Assembly (NCBI GenBank): GCA_947478845.1
Contig: CANJXC010000011.1
Span: 1-64,000 of the forward strand
Length of the DNA: 64,000 nucleotides
DNA from: Spirochaetales bacterium
GTDB lineage: Bacteria > Spirochaetota > Spirochaetia > JABEVK01
Direction: 5' to 3'
Both the position numbers and the translations under genes were made by a program. Below, piece by piece: positions 52,776-60,135 of this stretch. The stretch's first letter is position 1. Each line of letters opens with the position of its first letter. The notes beneath the pieces were generated by a model, which was not told the DNA's origin, did not search any database, and saw only the letters and a list, made by a program, of their open reading frames with translations.

Positions 52776-54419
52776 TTAGAAAGTCAGCTCCAGCAACGAG
52801 AAATCGTCTTCAAAATGGTCCAACCCCGCTAAACCCTGTATCTGGTGAAACAGCGCCTGTACCGTGGATCCACCTGAGGCCTCATGAGCCTGATAAGTGA
52901 GCATTTCGCTGAACTCTCTAAACACGAGCATTTTGCCACTGGTCTTGCGGATTTCATACACGCCGTCGCTAAACAGGTACAGGCGACTTTCGGGGGCCAC
53001 CTTGAAAGTACGGTTCTCGTAGGTATATGTGGAGTCGACACCGATGATCATGTCGGTTGTGGTCAATTCGATGGCCTGCGAGTCCTTTTTGGGACCAACG
53101 AGCAGTCCCGGGGGAGCACCGGCGCTGGCGTAGTTCAACTCTCGCGAGGCCACGTCGTATACACCATACCAAATGGTAAAATACATGTTGTTTTGGTGTT
53201 CCATTTGGAAGTGCAGGTTAAGCGCCCCGAGCACAGCCGCTGGGTCGAGAAAATCCGTATGGGGAAGGCCTTGGGAACGAAGGATATTCATCACCGAAAT
53301 CGACAGAAGTGCGGCCCCAATTCCGTGCCCTGAAACATCGAGCAGGAACAGGGCGAGTTTGCCGTCTTCGACCCAGTGGTAATCAAAACAGTCACCACCC
53401 AACTTTGCCGAGGGCTGGAAAATCCAGTCGGCGTGGATAGGTCCCGCGGTTAAGGGTTTGGGGAGAAGCTCCTTGACGTAGTCGGCGGCCTCTCCGAGTT
53501 CGCGCTCGAGCTGCCTCTGGCTTTCCAGTAGGGCCATGACGTACTTTTGTTCCTGATCACGGTAATGCTTTTTGCTCAGGCAGGCGCTGATTCGAGCCTT
53601 GAGCAGGATGGGGTCAAAACTCTTGGGCAGGTAATCCTCTGCGCCGAGGCTGATGCAATGGACCACCGAATCGGTTTCATCGAGAGCAGAAATCATGATG
53701 ACGGGAATATCTCGAAGCTTGGGGTCTTGCTTGAGCTTTTCGAGCACTTGAAACCCATTAAGCCCCGGCATAAGAATGTCGAGAAGGACGAGGTCAAAGG
53801 TCTGCTCGTTCATCACCTGCAGGGCGTTGTAGCCATTTTCTGCCCACGTGACTCGGTGCCCCTGACGCTCGAGGTGCCGCACCAGAATGTCACGGTTCAT
53901 CTCGTTGTCATCGACCACCAGAATCCGACCCAAACTTTGGTCTTTCAGATCGCTGGGAACCGACTTGGAAATCTGACCCATCGCGTAGCGGTAGTCATCC
54001 TGCTGGCCTTCCTCGGCTTCGTTGCTCACCACCTTGAGTTCCTGCTCCACCAGATTCAAGATCTTGCGTCCGGAGTCGAGTATTTTGAGCACATCGTCGA
54101 GCAGGTAGTCGGCGCCCTCGTCCTCGCACTGTTTTTTGAGACGCTGACCAAGACCCAGAATAATGTAAAGCGGACCGAACAAATTGCGCCGAAAACTGGT
54201 AGTGTCGAACTCCTCCAGCGGAAGCCCCTCTAAGTAGAAGGAATCCTGGAACACTTTGTGGATGTATTGGGCTTCCTGAAACACGTTTTCAACGTCTATC
54301 AGAAGAGAAGGAAACGGGGTCTCCTTGAGATCTTCCACAAGGATTTCCGAATAGCCGAGAATGTGGTTGAGATAGGTTCGAAGTTCGTGACGAAGGTACT
54401 TCAGCGATTCGACCTTCAT
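52776..54419 (-). CDS. Receiver-domain SpoIIE/PP2C phosphatase with His-kinase-like dimerisation helix
   Basis: The protein has 547 residues. Residues 1-60 look like a histidine kinase phosphoacceptor helix pair (KYLRHELRTYLNHILGYSE), but no ATPase domain follows. A second helical segment (70-130) precedes a receiver domain (residues about 165-285; ILVVDDNEMNRDILV, DLVLLDILMPGLNG, MISALDE, DYLPKSFD). A coiled segment (LLESQRQLERELGEAADYV) and a PP2C/SpoIIE domain follow (GGDCFDYHWVEDGKLALFLL, DVSGHGIGAALLS, DDFSLLELTF). It likely dephosphorylates an anti-sigma antagonist in a phosphorylation-dependent manner. It is coupled to the upstream TetR gene. Confidence 0.9.
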   Translation of the reverse strand: MKVESLKYLRHELRTYLNHILGYSEILVEDLKETPFPSLLIDVENVFQEAQYIHKVFQDSFYLEGLPLEEFDTTSFRRNLFGPLYIILGLGQRLKKQCEDEGADYLLDDVLKILDSGRKILNLVEQELKVVSNEAEEGQQDDYRYAMGQISKSVPSDLKDQSLGRILVVDDNEMNRDILVRHLERQGHRVTWAENGYNALQVMNEQTFDLVLLDILMPGLNGFQVLEKLKQDPKLRDIPVIMISALDETDSVVHCISLGAEDYLPKSFDPILLKARISACLSKKHYRDQEQKYVMALLESQRQLERELGEAADYVKELLPKPLTAGPIHADWIFQPSAKLGGDCFDYHWVEDGKLALFLLDVSGHGIGAALLSISVMNILRSQGLPHTDFLDPAAVLGALNLHFQMEHQNNMYFTIWYGVYDVASRELNYASAGAPPGLLVGPKKDSQAIELTTTDMIIGVDSTYTYENRTFKVAPESRLYLFSDGVYEIRKTSGKMLVFREFSEMLTYQAHEASGGSTVQALFHQIQGLAGLDHFEDDFSLLELTF

Positions 54420-55000
54420 GCTTGAGCTCCATCAAGTTCGCGCAGGAAAGCCATCCGCAATCTCGTCAGTTCCGTCTCGAGAGCCTCCTCGCCTTCCACC
54501 ACAGCCAGGGTCCAGAGTGATCCGGCCAGAAGTAGACGCAGGGTCACCAGAGCCTGAGCGTTATCGGGAGGCAACATGCCCAGCCCCAGTTGTCGCCCTT
54601 CGTCGAAAAAGGCGAGCAACCGTTGGCTCGCGCGCTCGAGGTCAAGACGCATGTGGGACCGCCTGTTTGCTGAGGAGAAGCTCCCCGACAACAAATTGTG
54701 CGACTTGCGCAGGAGGTTCTCCGTCTGAGCAAACAAATCCCGGGCGCGACGGGGCCAGGAAATCTGCTGGTTATCTGTGGCACTTTCGATGGCCAACCCC
54801 AACTCTTCCCAAACTCCCGAAAGCGAAGCAAGGAACAGGTCATCTTTATCTTTGAAGTAGTTGTACAGGCTTCCGGGAGTCAACCCCACCCGGTCGGCAA
54901 TGGTTTGGATGGTCGCCTTGCGGTACCCAGACTCACCAAACACCTCGAACGCAACCTGAAGAATGTGCTTGCGTTTGTCGGCGTGGTGGGTGCTGACCAT
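54416..55000 (-). CDS. TetR/AcrR family regulator
   Basis: The protein has 194 residues from ATG 55000; a start further upstream at 55036 is not supported. The HTH is ATIQTIADRVGLTPGSLYNY followed by FKDKDDLF. The helical C-terminal domain has no recognised ligand class. Its stop overlaps the start of the receiver-phosphatase gene by four bases (ATGA). A TetR regulator translated together with a SpoIIE-type phosphatase is an unusual pair. The ATG follows a promoter-like TAGGAT by seven bases. Confidence 0.9.
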   Translation of the reverse strand: MVSTHHADKRKHILQVAFEVFGESGYRKATIQTIADRVGLTPGSLYNYFKDKDDLFLASLSGVWEELGLAIESATDNQQISWPRRARDLFAQTENLLRKSHNLLSGSFSSANRRSHMRLDLERASQRLLAFFDEGRQLGLGMLPPDNAQALVTLRLLLAGSLWTLAVVEGEEALETELTRLRMAFLRELDGAQA

Positions 55001-55007
55001 GCAAAAA

Positions 55008-55036
55008 ATCCTAACCGCATTACCTTGAAGAAGCAA
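55008..55036 (-). promoter_or_regulatory. Promoter of the TetR-phosphatase operon
   Basis: On the minus strand TTGCTT (55031-55036) and TAGGAT (55008-55013) have a 17-base spacer. The ATG at 55000 begins seven bases after the -10 with no Shine-Dalgarno, again suggesting a leaderless message. Confidence 0.5.
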
Positions 55037-55044
55037 GCGGAGGG

Positions 55045-56700
55045 TCAGGTCATCTCGAAGAAAGAGCGCACGAGCGGGAGCCTTCGTCCCATGCCAAAAC
55101 TCACAGGCGAAACCTTGAGCACGGGTGGGGCCTGCCAGCGCTTGTGCTCGGCAAGCGCGGTGAGGCGCACCACACGTTTTACGGTGTCCGGGTCCTCACC
55201 GCCTGCCACAATCTCAGCCGAGCTTTTCTGCTCCAGTATGTAGGCTGCCAGGATGCGGTCTAAAACCTCGTAGGGAGGCAAGCTGTCCTGATCGGTTTGG
55301 TCGGGCCTTAGTTCGGCGGATGGCGGCTTTCGAATCGTGTTCCAAGGGATAACTTCTCTATCTCGGTTAAGGAACTCGCAGAGGGCGTACACTTCGGTTT
55401 TGAATAGATCGCCGATGACCCCCAACCCCCCCGCCATGTCTCCGTAAAGGGTGCAATAACCGGTTGCCAATTCGCTTTTGTTGCCGGTGGTGAGCAGCAG
55501 CGAACCAGTTTTGTTGCTCCAAGCCATAAGGTAGGCCCCCCGCACGCGGGCCTGAAGGTTCTCCTCGGTGGTGTCGGCCGGCCGGCCCTGGAACACCGGG
55601 CTTAATGCCTCTAGGAAGGCCTGAAAAGGACCTTCAATGGGAATCAAATCGAAGGGGATGCCAAGGTTGTGGGCAAGAGCCTTTGCGTCGTCAATGCTGC
55701 CCTGCGAGGAGTAGCGGCTCGGCATACCAAAACCCTGCACGTTCTCGGCCCCAAACGCCCTTTGTGCCAGCACCGCCACCAAGGCGGAGTCGATGCCGCC
55801 GGAAAGTCCCAGATGGACCTTGCGGAAGCCGCTCTTGCGGGCGTAGTCGCCGAGGCCCAACACCAGCGCCTCCAGCAGGTCTTGGAGTTCTACTTCGACC
55901 AGAGGGCGAGGCGAAAGTGCCAAAGCGCTGTCCCAGAACTCCAAGCCCTCGACGAAAGAAGGGCCCTGCACTACCAGGTGCCCCCGTCCATCGGTGACCA
56001 GCGCGCCACCATCGAACACCAACGCGTCGTTGCCGCCCACCTGGTTGACATACACGACAGGAATTCCAAACCTCTGGGCCACCCCTGCCATGATGCCCGT
56101 ACGCACCGCCTTCTTTCCCGGGTAAAACGGACTGGCCGAAGGCGAGAGGATGAGTTGGGCACCGAGCTCGGCAAGCTCGGCCACAGGGTCTATGCCGTAG
56201 GGGTTGCCGTTGTCACGGCTGACCTCCCACCACAGGTCTTCACAAATCGCTATCCCGATTTTCACGCCCTTCCAAGAAAACACTTTGCGTTCGTTAGCAC
56301 TCTGAAAATACCGACGTTCATCAAAAACATCGTAGGTGGGGAGCAGGGTCTTAGCCTGTTCAAAAACGACTTGGCCCCCATGCAGGGCAACGGCAGCGTT
56401 GATGAGGTCTTTTTCCAGTCCATTCGGGGCCAGGGCCTTTGCAGGCAACACACAACCAACCACAACAAGAAGGTCGGCAGGAAGTTCGGACTTGAGCGTG
56501 TCGAGAGCCTTGAGGTTTTCAAGGACAAAGGAGGGGAACGACAAGAGGTCGAGGGGTGGGTAACCGCAGAGAGCCATTTCGGGAAAGACGACGAGTTCAG
56601 CACCAGCTGCTTGAGCTTCGCGGGCACGTTTAACGATGAGGCTGGTGTTCCCAGGGAAGTCTCCCACCTTGGGGTTGATTTGGGCCAAAGCAATCTTCAT
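55045..56700 (-). CDS. Glutamine-dependent NAD+ synthetase NadE
   Basis: The protein has 551 residues from ATG 56700. The N-terminal nitrilase-type glutaminase domain has Glu-Lys-Cys in FPEMALCGYPP, AKTLLPTYDVFDE and AICEDLWW. The C-terminal synthetase domain has the PPi loop LSGGIDSALVAVLAQRAFG and TTGNKSELATGYCTLYGDMA. It makes NAD+ from nicotinic acid adenine dinucleotide using glutamine. It is divergent from an SDR-like gene, with only 35 bases between the start codons. Confidence 0.96.
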   Translation of the reverse strand: MKIALAQINPKVGDFPGNTSLIVKRAREAQAAGAELVVFPEMALCGYPPLDLLSFPSFVLENLKALDTLKSELPADLLVVVGCVLPAKALAPNGLEKDLINAAVALHGGQVVFEQAKTLLPTYDVFDERRYFQSANERKVFSWKGVKIGIAICEDLWWEVSRDNGNPYGIDPVAELAELGAQLILSPSASPFYPGKKAVRTGIMAGVAQRFGIPVVYVNQVGGNDALVFDGGALVTDGRGHLVVQGPSFVEGLEFWDSALALSPRPLVEVELQDLLEALVLGLGDYARKSGFRKVHLGLSGGIDSALVAVLAQRAFGAENVQGFGMPSRYSSQGSIDDAKALAHNLGIPFDLIPIEGPFQAFLEALSPVFQGRPADTTEENLQARVRGAYLMAWSNKTGSLLLTTGNKSELATGYCTLYGDMAGGLGVIGDLFKTEVYALCEFLNRDREVIPWNTIRKPPSAELRPDQTDQDSLPPYEVLDRILAAYILEQKSSAEIVAGGEDPDTVKRVVRLTALAEHKRWQAPPVLKVSPVSFGMGRRLPLVRSFFEMT

Positions 56701-56735
56701 AGACAAGTTTCCGAGGGCAGTATAGTATCCCCGGC

Positions 56736-57392
56736 ATGGGAAAGACAATCTTGGTCACAGGAAAAGAAAGTTTTCTGGGCAACGAGATCCATCGGTTTTT
56801 CCTGGAAACCGGACATCGGGTGTCCGTTGCCATACCTCCCCGAAAAGACGTTTTCCCCAGCCTCGACCAGAGCAAACGGCAGTACCTGGTTCCTTGGAAC
56901 CGGCGTTCCGCTGTGGCAGCGAAGAACTTCATCTTGCAGACCGAGCAGGAACTAGGTCCTCTTGATGAAGCCTGGGTACTAGTGAGTCCCGAGAGGGAAA
57001 GTTTCGCCTTGAACGATCTACCTCCACTCACCATAGACGAAACCATAGATCAAAATACGAAAGGTCTGGTTTACCTGATTCGAGAGCTATTGGGTCGGCA
57101 AGCCCAACGGCCTTCGCTGGCTATCCATTTTGTCTTCTTTGAAGAGGACCCCACCTCGTTGCCACCCTTGGGCGCCCTGCAGTTCTTCGGCCTTCGGGGT
57201 GTTGTGTCCAGTCTGCTGGGTATGGCCAGACGCAAATCGCTTCCCATTTCGGCCTACGACTCCGTGCTTCCGCAACCCGAGGCCTACGCCACCTGGCTTT
57301 TGACCCCCAAGATGCATTCACCAGGACGCTGGAACATCCACGGTGAGAAGAAGTCCTTGATGAGCCTATTTTCGCGAAAGGATGTCTCATGA
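56736..57392 (+). CDS. SDR-like Rossmann protein of unknown substrate
   Basis: The protein has 218 residues. It begins KTILVTGKESFLGNEIHRFF, a short-chain dehydrogenase type nucleotide fold, with AIPPRKD after beta-2. The usual Ser-Tyr-Lys catalytic triad is not evident (the region near AIHFVFFEEDP lacks YxxxK), so activity is doubtful. Its stop overlaps the symporter start (ATGA). The start codon follows -10-like TAGTAT by seven bases inside the 35-base gap with nadE. Function unknown. Confidence 0.7.
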   Translation: MGKTILVTGKESFLGNEIHRFFLETGHRVSVAIPPRKDVFPSLDQSKRQYLVPWNRRSAVAAKNFILQTEQELGPLDEAWVLVSPERESFALNDLPPLTIDETIDQNTKGLVYLIRELLGRQAQRPSLAIHFVFFEEDPTSLPPLGALQFFGLRGVVSSLLGMARRKSLPISAYDSVLPQPEAYATWLLTPKMHSPGRWNIHGEKKSLMSLFSRKDVS

Positions 57393-58621
57393 CAGTCTGG
57401 TTTAAAATCCTCGTGGGAACGGGTTTTGGCCTCGTTCTCGGTTACTTCCTGCCGCTTCCGGCACCCAACGAAGCCTCGCTGTTGTCGCAATTCAGCGATT
57501 TTATCGTCAGCGTCGGTCGGTACGCGTTGTTTCCCTTTGTGTTCTTCTCCACCGCGGTTGCCTTAGGCGATTTGAGGCGCACCAACAAAATGGGGTCGGT
57601 GCTTCTAAGAAGTCTCTTTTATATGGTGCTCGCCAGCCTCTTGCTCGTCTTGATCGGTGCCTTGTTCATCCTCTTGTTCAGCCCCGAGCGTATTCCCATT
57701 ACCAGCCGCCGCGAGACGGAACTCATCTTCCGCAGCTGGAACGATACTCTGGCCAACCTGGTGCCGAAAAACCTCTTTCAGGTTCTCACGGGGGGTGCCG
57801 ACTTCCTTTTGCCGGTGTATTCTCTCAGCTTCCTTCTCGGTTTGCACTTTCATTTTGACCGCACGGTCACCGAGCCGACGGTAAACCTCTTTGACTCGCT
57901 GAGCCGCATTTTTTACCACCTCAACAGCTTCATCGTCGAGATCATAGGCTGGGGAATGATTGTGCTGGGGGCCGCTTGGCTTGTTCAGATTCGGCTCATT
58001 CAAGACGTGTCACTCTATCTGCAGATTTTTGGGGTGCTTCTGCTGGCCTCCCTGTTTGTGATTTTTGTGGTGATGCCGGGGTTGCTTTACCTACTGGTAG
58101 ACCGCAAAAATCCTTTTCCATGGATCTTTGGGCTTCTGGGGGCCGGTTTGGGGGCTTTCTTCTCGGGTGACTCGTTTTTCTCGTTGGGTTTGGCCGCCCG
58201 CATGACCCGAGAAAACCTCGGGGTGCCCCGCAAGGTGGGGGCGGTCAACCTTCCTCTTTTTGCCATGTTTGGACGAGCGGGGACCGCACTGACCTCGACG
58301 ATTGCCTTCTTCATCATTCTCAAGTCGTATTCCAGCCTAGAGATCTCGATCGATCAGGTACTATGGACCATCACTTTTGCCTTTTTATTGAGCTTCGCAC
58401 TACCCTCCGTGCCGGGGTTGGGCGCCTACATCAACTTGTCGTTGCTGTGCTCGCTCTACGGTCGCGGTTTGGAAAACGGCTACCTGAACTTGCAACCCAT
58501 TCTCCCTGTCCTCGTGAGTTTTTCTGCCCTTCTTGACGTCTATGGAGCGGGCTTTTGTTCGTTTCTAGTCACCCGTCACGAGAACCTTCAAAAGGAAGTT
58601 CCGATACAGCAGTATATCTGA
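57389..58621 (+). CDS. Na+/dicarboxylate or amino acid symporter (DAACS)
   Basis: The protein has 410 residues and 8-9 membrane segments. It shows the DAACS (GltP/DctA) pattern: GYFLPLPAPNEASLL, FIVSVGRYALFPFVFFSTA, NLFQVLTGGADFLLPVY, FGRAGTALTSTIAFFIIL and FALPSVPGLGAYINLSLLCS, which includes the substrate-binding hairpin region. It likely imports dicarboxylates or amino acids with sodium or protons. It is coupled to the SDR-like gene and followed 9 bases later by the Hpt gene. Confidence 0.88.
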   Translation: MTVWFKILVGTGFGLVLGYFLPLPAPNEASLLSQFSDFIVSVGRYALFPFVFFSTAVALGDLRRTNKMGSVLLRSLFYMVLASLLLVLIGALFILLFSPERIPITSRRETELIFRSWNDTLANLVPKNLFQVLTGGADFLLPVYSLSFLLGLHFHFDRTVTEPTVNLFDSLSRIFYHLNSFIVEIIGWGMIVLGAAWLVQIRLIQDVSLYLQIFGVLLLASLFVIFVVMPGLLYLLVDRKNPFPWIFGLLGAGLGAFFSGDSFFSLGLAARMTRENLGVPRKVGAVNLPLFAMFGRAGTALTSTIAFFIILKSYSSLEISIDQVLWTITFAFLLSFALPSVPGLGAYINLSLLCSLYGRGLENGYLNLQPILPVLVSFSALLDVYGAGFCSFLVTRHENLQKEVPIQQYI

Positions 58622-58630
58622 GTTGAGACC

Positions 58631-59005
58631 ATGGACCCGATAAACCTGGCCAAGGCAAGCCGCCTTATGGATGGCGACTCGCAACTCTACCGCGATCTTT
58701 ACAGCCTGATCGAGAAGACCCTCAGTGAGCGCTACCAAAAAATCGAGACTGCCCTGGAAGCGGCCTCCCGCGAGGACCTCGAGATGTATGCCCACCAACT
58801 TAAGGGCGCTCTACGCAACGTAGCGGCCGATTTCGCCTGTCACCTTCTGGAGACCCTCGAACGATGCGGAACCGACGGCAACTTCGAACTGGCGCGTTCC
58901 ACCTATGCGCAAGTGAAGCCGGCCGTCGAGAGCCTGTTTGTGGAGTTCCGTTCGGCCCAGTGGGAACAGGCCTTTCAGGAATACCGCAACCAGGCTGCTA
59001 CTTGA
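58631..59005 (+). CDS. Histidine phosphotransfer (Hpt) protein
   Basis: The protein has 124 residues and is a four-helix Hpt domain. The phosphoacceptor histidine is in YAHQLKGALRNVAA. It can pass phosphate between a hybrid kinase and a receiver domain. No kinase lies next to it; the receiver-SpoIIE protein at 52776 is a possible local partner, but that is inference. Its end overlaps that of the convergent PII-like gene by 8 bases. Confidence 0.85.
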   Translation: MDPINLAKASRLMDGDSQLYRDLYSLIEKTLSERYQKIETALEAASREDLEMYAHQLKGALRNVAADFACHLLETLERCGTDGNFELARSTYAQVKPAVESLFVEFRSAQWEQAFQEYRNQAAT

Positions 59006-60134
59006 GGTAGGTGACGGCCTCGGGTGCTGGCTGAGCAAACATGAGCACCGGGGTTCCGGCGAGGTCGCTCACGGAAGCCAAGGCCGACACTACCTTTTCC
59101 ACCTGGGCAGGCCCAATGGTGAGCGAGATGATCTCGCGCTCATCGCTACCTTCTTTCGAAGACGTATCCGATAGCTCAAGCGGAGATGCATTGGCGAAAT
59201 AGGTGGAAGTTCCTCCCGCACCGGCCTCCATGGCGACCATGGAACAAAGGTCACCGAACCCGCGCCTGACGATGCAGTTGAGGCTCACCAGATTGGTTAG
59301 TTTCTTACGATTGTGAGAAGTTCCACTCGTCACACCCGCTTGGCTGCGCCACTCGGTGTTGCCCTGCAAGTGGTCAATGGCCTTGATGATCTGCTCCATG
59401 GTAGCCGGGTATGGAGAGGTATGCTGGAAGCTAACGGTGTTGATCAGCCCAATCTCTATGGGTCGGCTGAAAATAAACCCTTGTGCCGGTTGGTCGAGAT
59501 GACCTTCCTCAACCATAGCCTCAAACACACGCTCTGCTTCGTCAGCGCCAACAACCAGTTCAATAAGCTCTTTCTTCGGGTTGATGGTGAGCTGCAGAAA
59601 CGGTCCTAGGCGGTCTCGAATGCCGTGTCCGTAACCGTAAGCGATCGTGGGCGACGGACTCCCCGCTTCCATGGCTGCATGGGCGATCTCTTCAGCGTGC
59701 TCGAGCTGGGCGATACAACTGATGACAACCAGATTACGTTGATATTCGACCGGTGGCAGTACCGCCTTTGGTGCCGCAAGTTCTTTGGCTGGCACTTCGA
59801 GCGAAGTTCCCGAATACCAGAGGTCAGTCACGGGTGAAGCGTAGATCGAGCCGGACCCAAACTTGGTCAGGTTGCCTACGTGTACCAGTTCGGTCAGAAC
59901 CTCCTCGAGGCGTGAGCCAGGGACGAGGAACTGCAGAATGTCGAACATCGGCAAAATACCAGGCACCGTGAAGGGTCCCCATTTCTTTTTGCGAAGCACG
60001 CCACGGCTTCGGACGATGAATGCTCGGGCGAGCCCAAGGCTGACTGCCGCGTCGACAATTTTGTCGGAACGGTCTGGATCGATGTTAACGGTGACGCGGT
60101 AATATTCGGTGGAGTGTTTGTAGTTGGTCAGCAT
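58998..60134 (-). CDS. Protein of three tandem PII-like domains
   Basis: The protein has 378 residues from ATG 60134, behind GGAGG. Three consecutive units of about 110-130 residues each show a PII-like ferredoxin-fold pattern: first YYRVTVNIDPDRSDKIVDAA with VGNLTKFGSGSIYASPV, second NLVVISCIAQLEHAEEI with RPIEIGLINTVSF, and third NLVSLNCIVRRGFGDLCSM with REIISLTIGPAQVEKVV. PII proteins sense nucleotides and 2-oxoglutarate and gate transporters. It begins one base after the DUF1538 stop, so it should regulate that membrane protein. Canonical PII residues are not obviously conserved, so the ligand may differ. Confidence 0.8.
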   Translation of the reverse strand: MLTNYKHSTEYYRVTVNIDPDRSDKIVDAAVSLGLARAFIVRSRGVLRKKKWGPFTVPGILPMFDILQFLVPGSRLEEVLTELVHVGNLTKFGSGSIYASPVTDLWYSGTSLEVPAKELAAPKAVLPPVEYQRNLVVISCIAQLEHAEEIAHAAMEAGSPSPTIAYGYGHGIRDRLGPFLQLTINPKKELIELVVGADEAERVFEAMVEEGHLDQPAQGFIFSRPIEIGLINTVSFQHTSPYPATMEQIIKAIDHLQGNTEWRSQAGVTSGTSHNRKKLTNLVSLNCIVRRGFGDLCSMVAMEAGAGGTSTYFANASPLELSDTSSKEGSDEREIISLTIGPAQVEKVVSALASVSDLAGTPVLMFAQPAPEAVTYLK

Positions 60135-60135
60135 G

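Noticed and set aside
55669-56955. Plus-strand frame of 428 codons opposite nadE
   Set aside because: It is antisense to NadE and overlaps the divergent promoter, and there is no domain.
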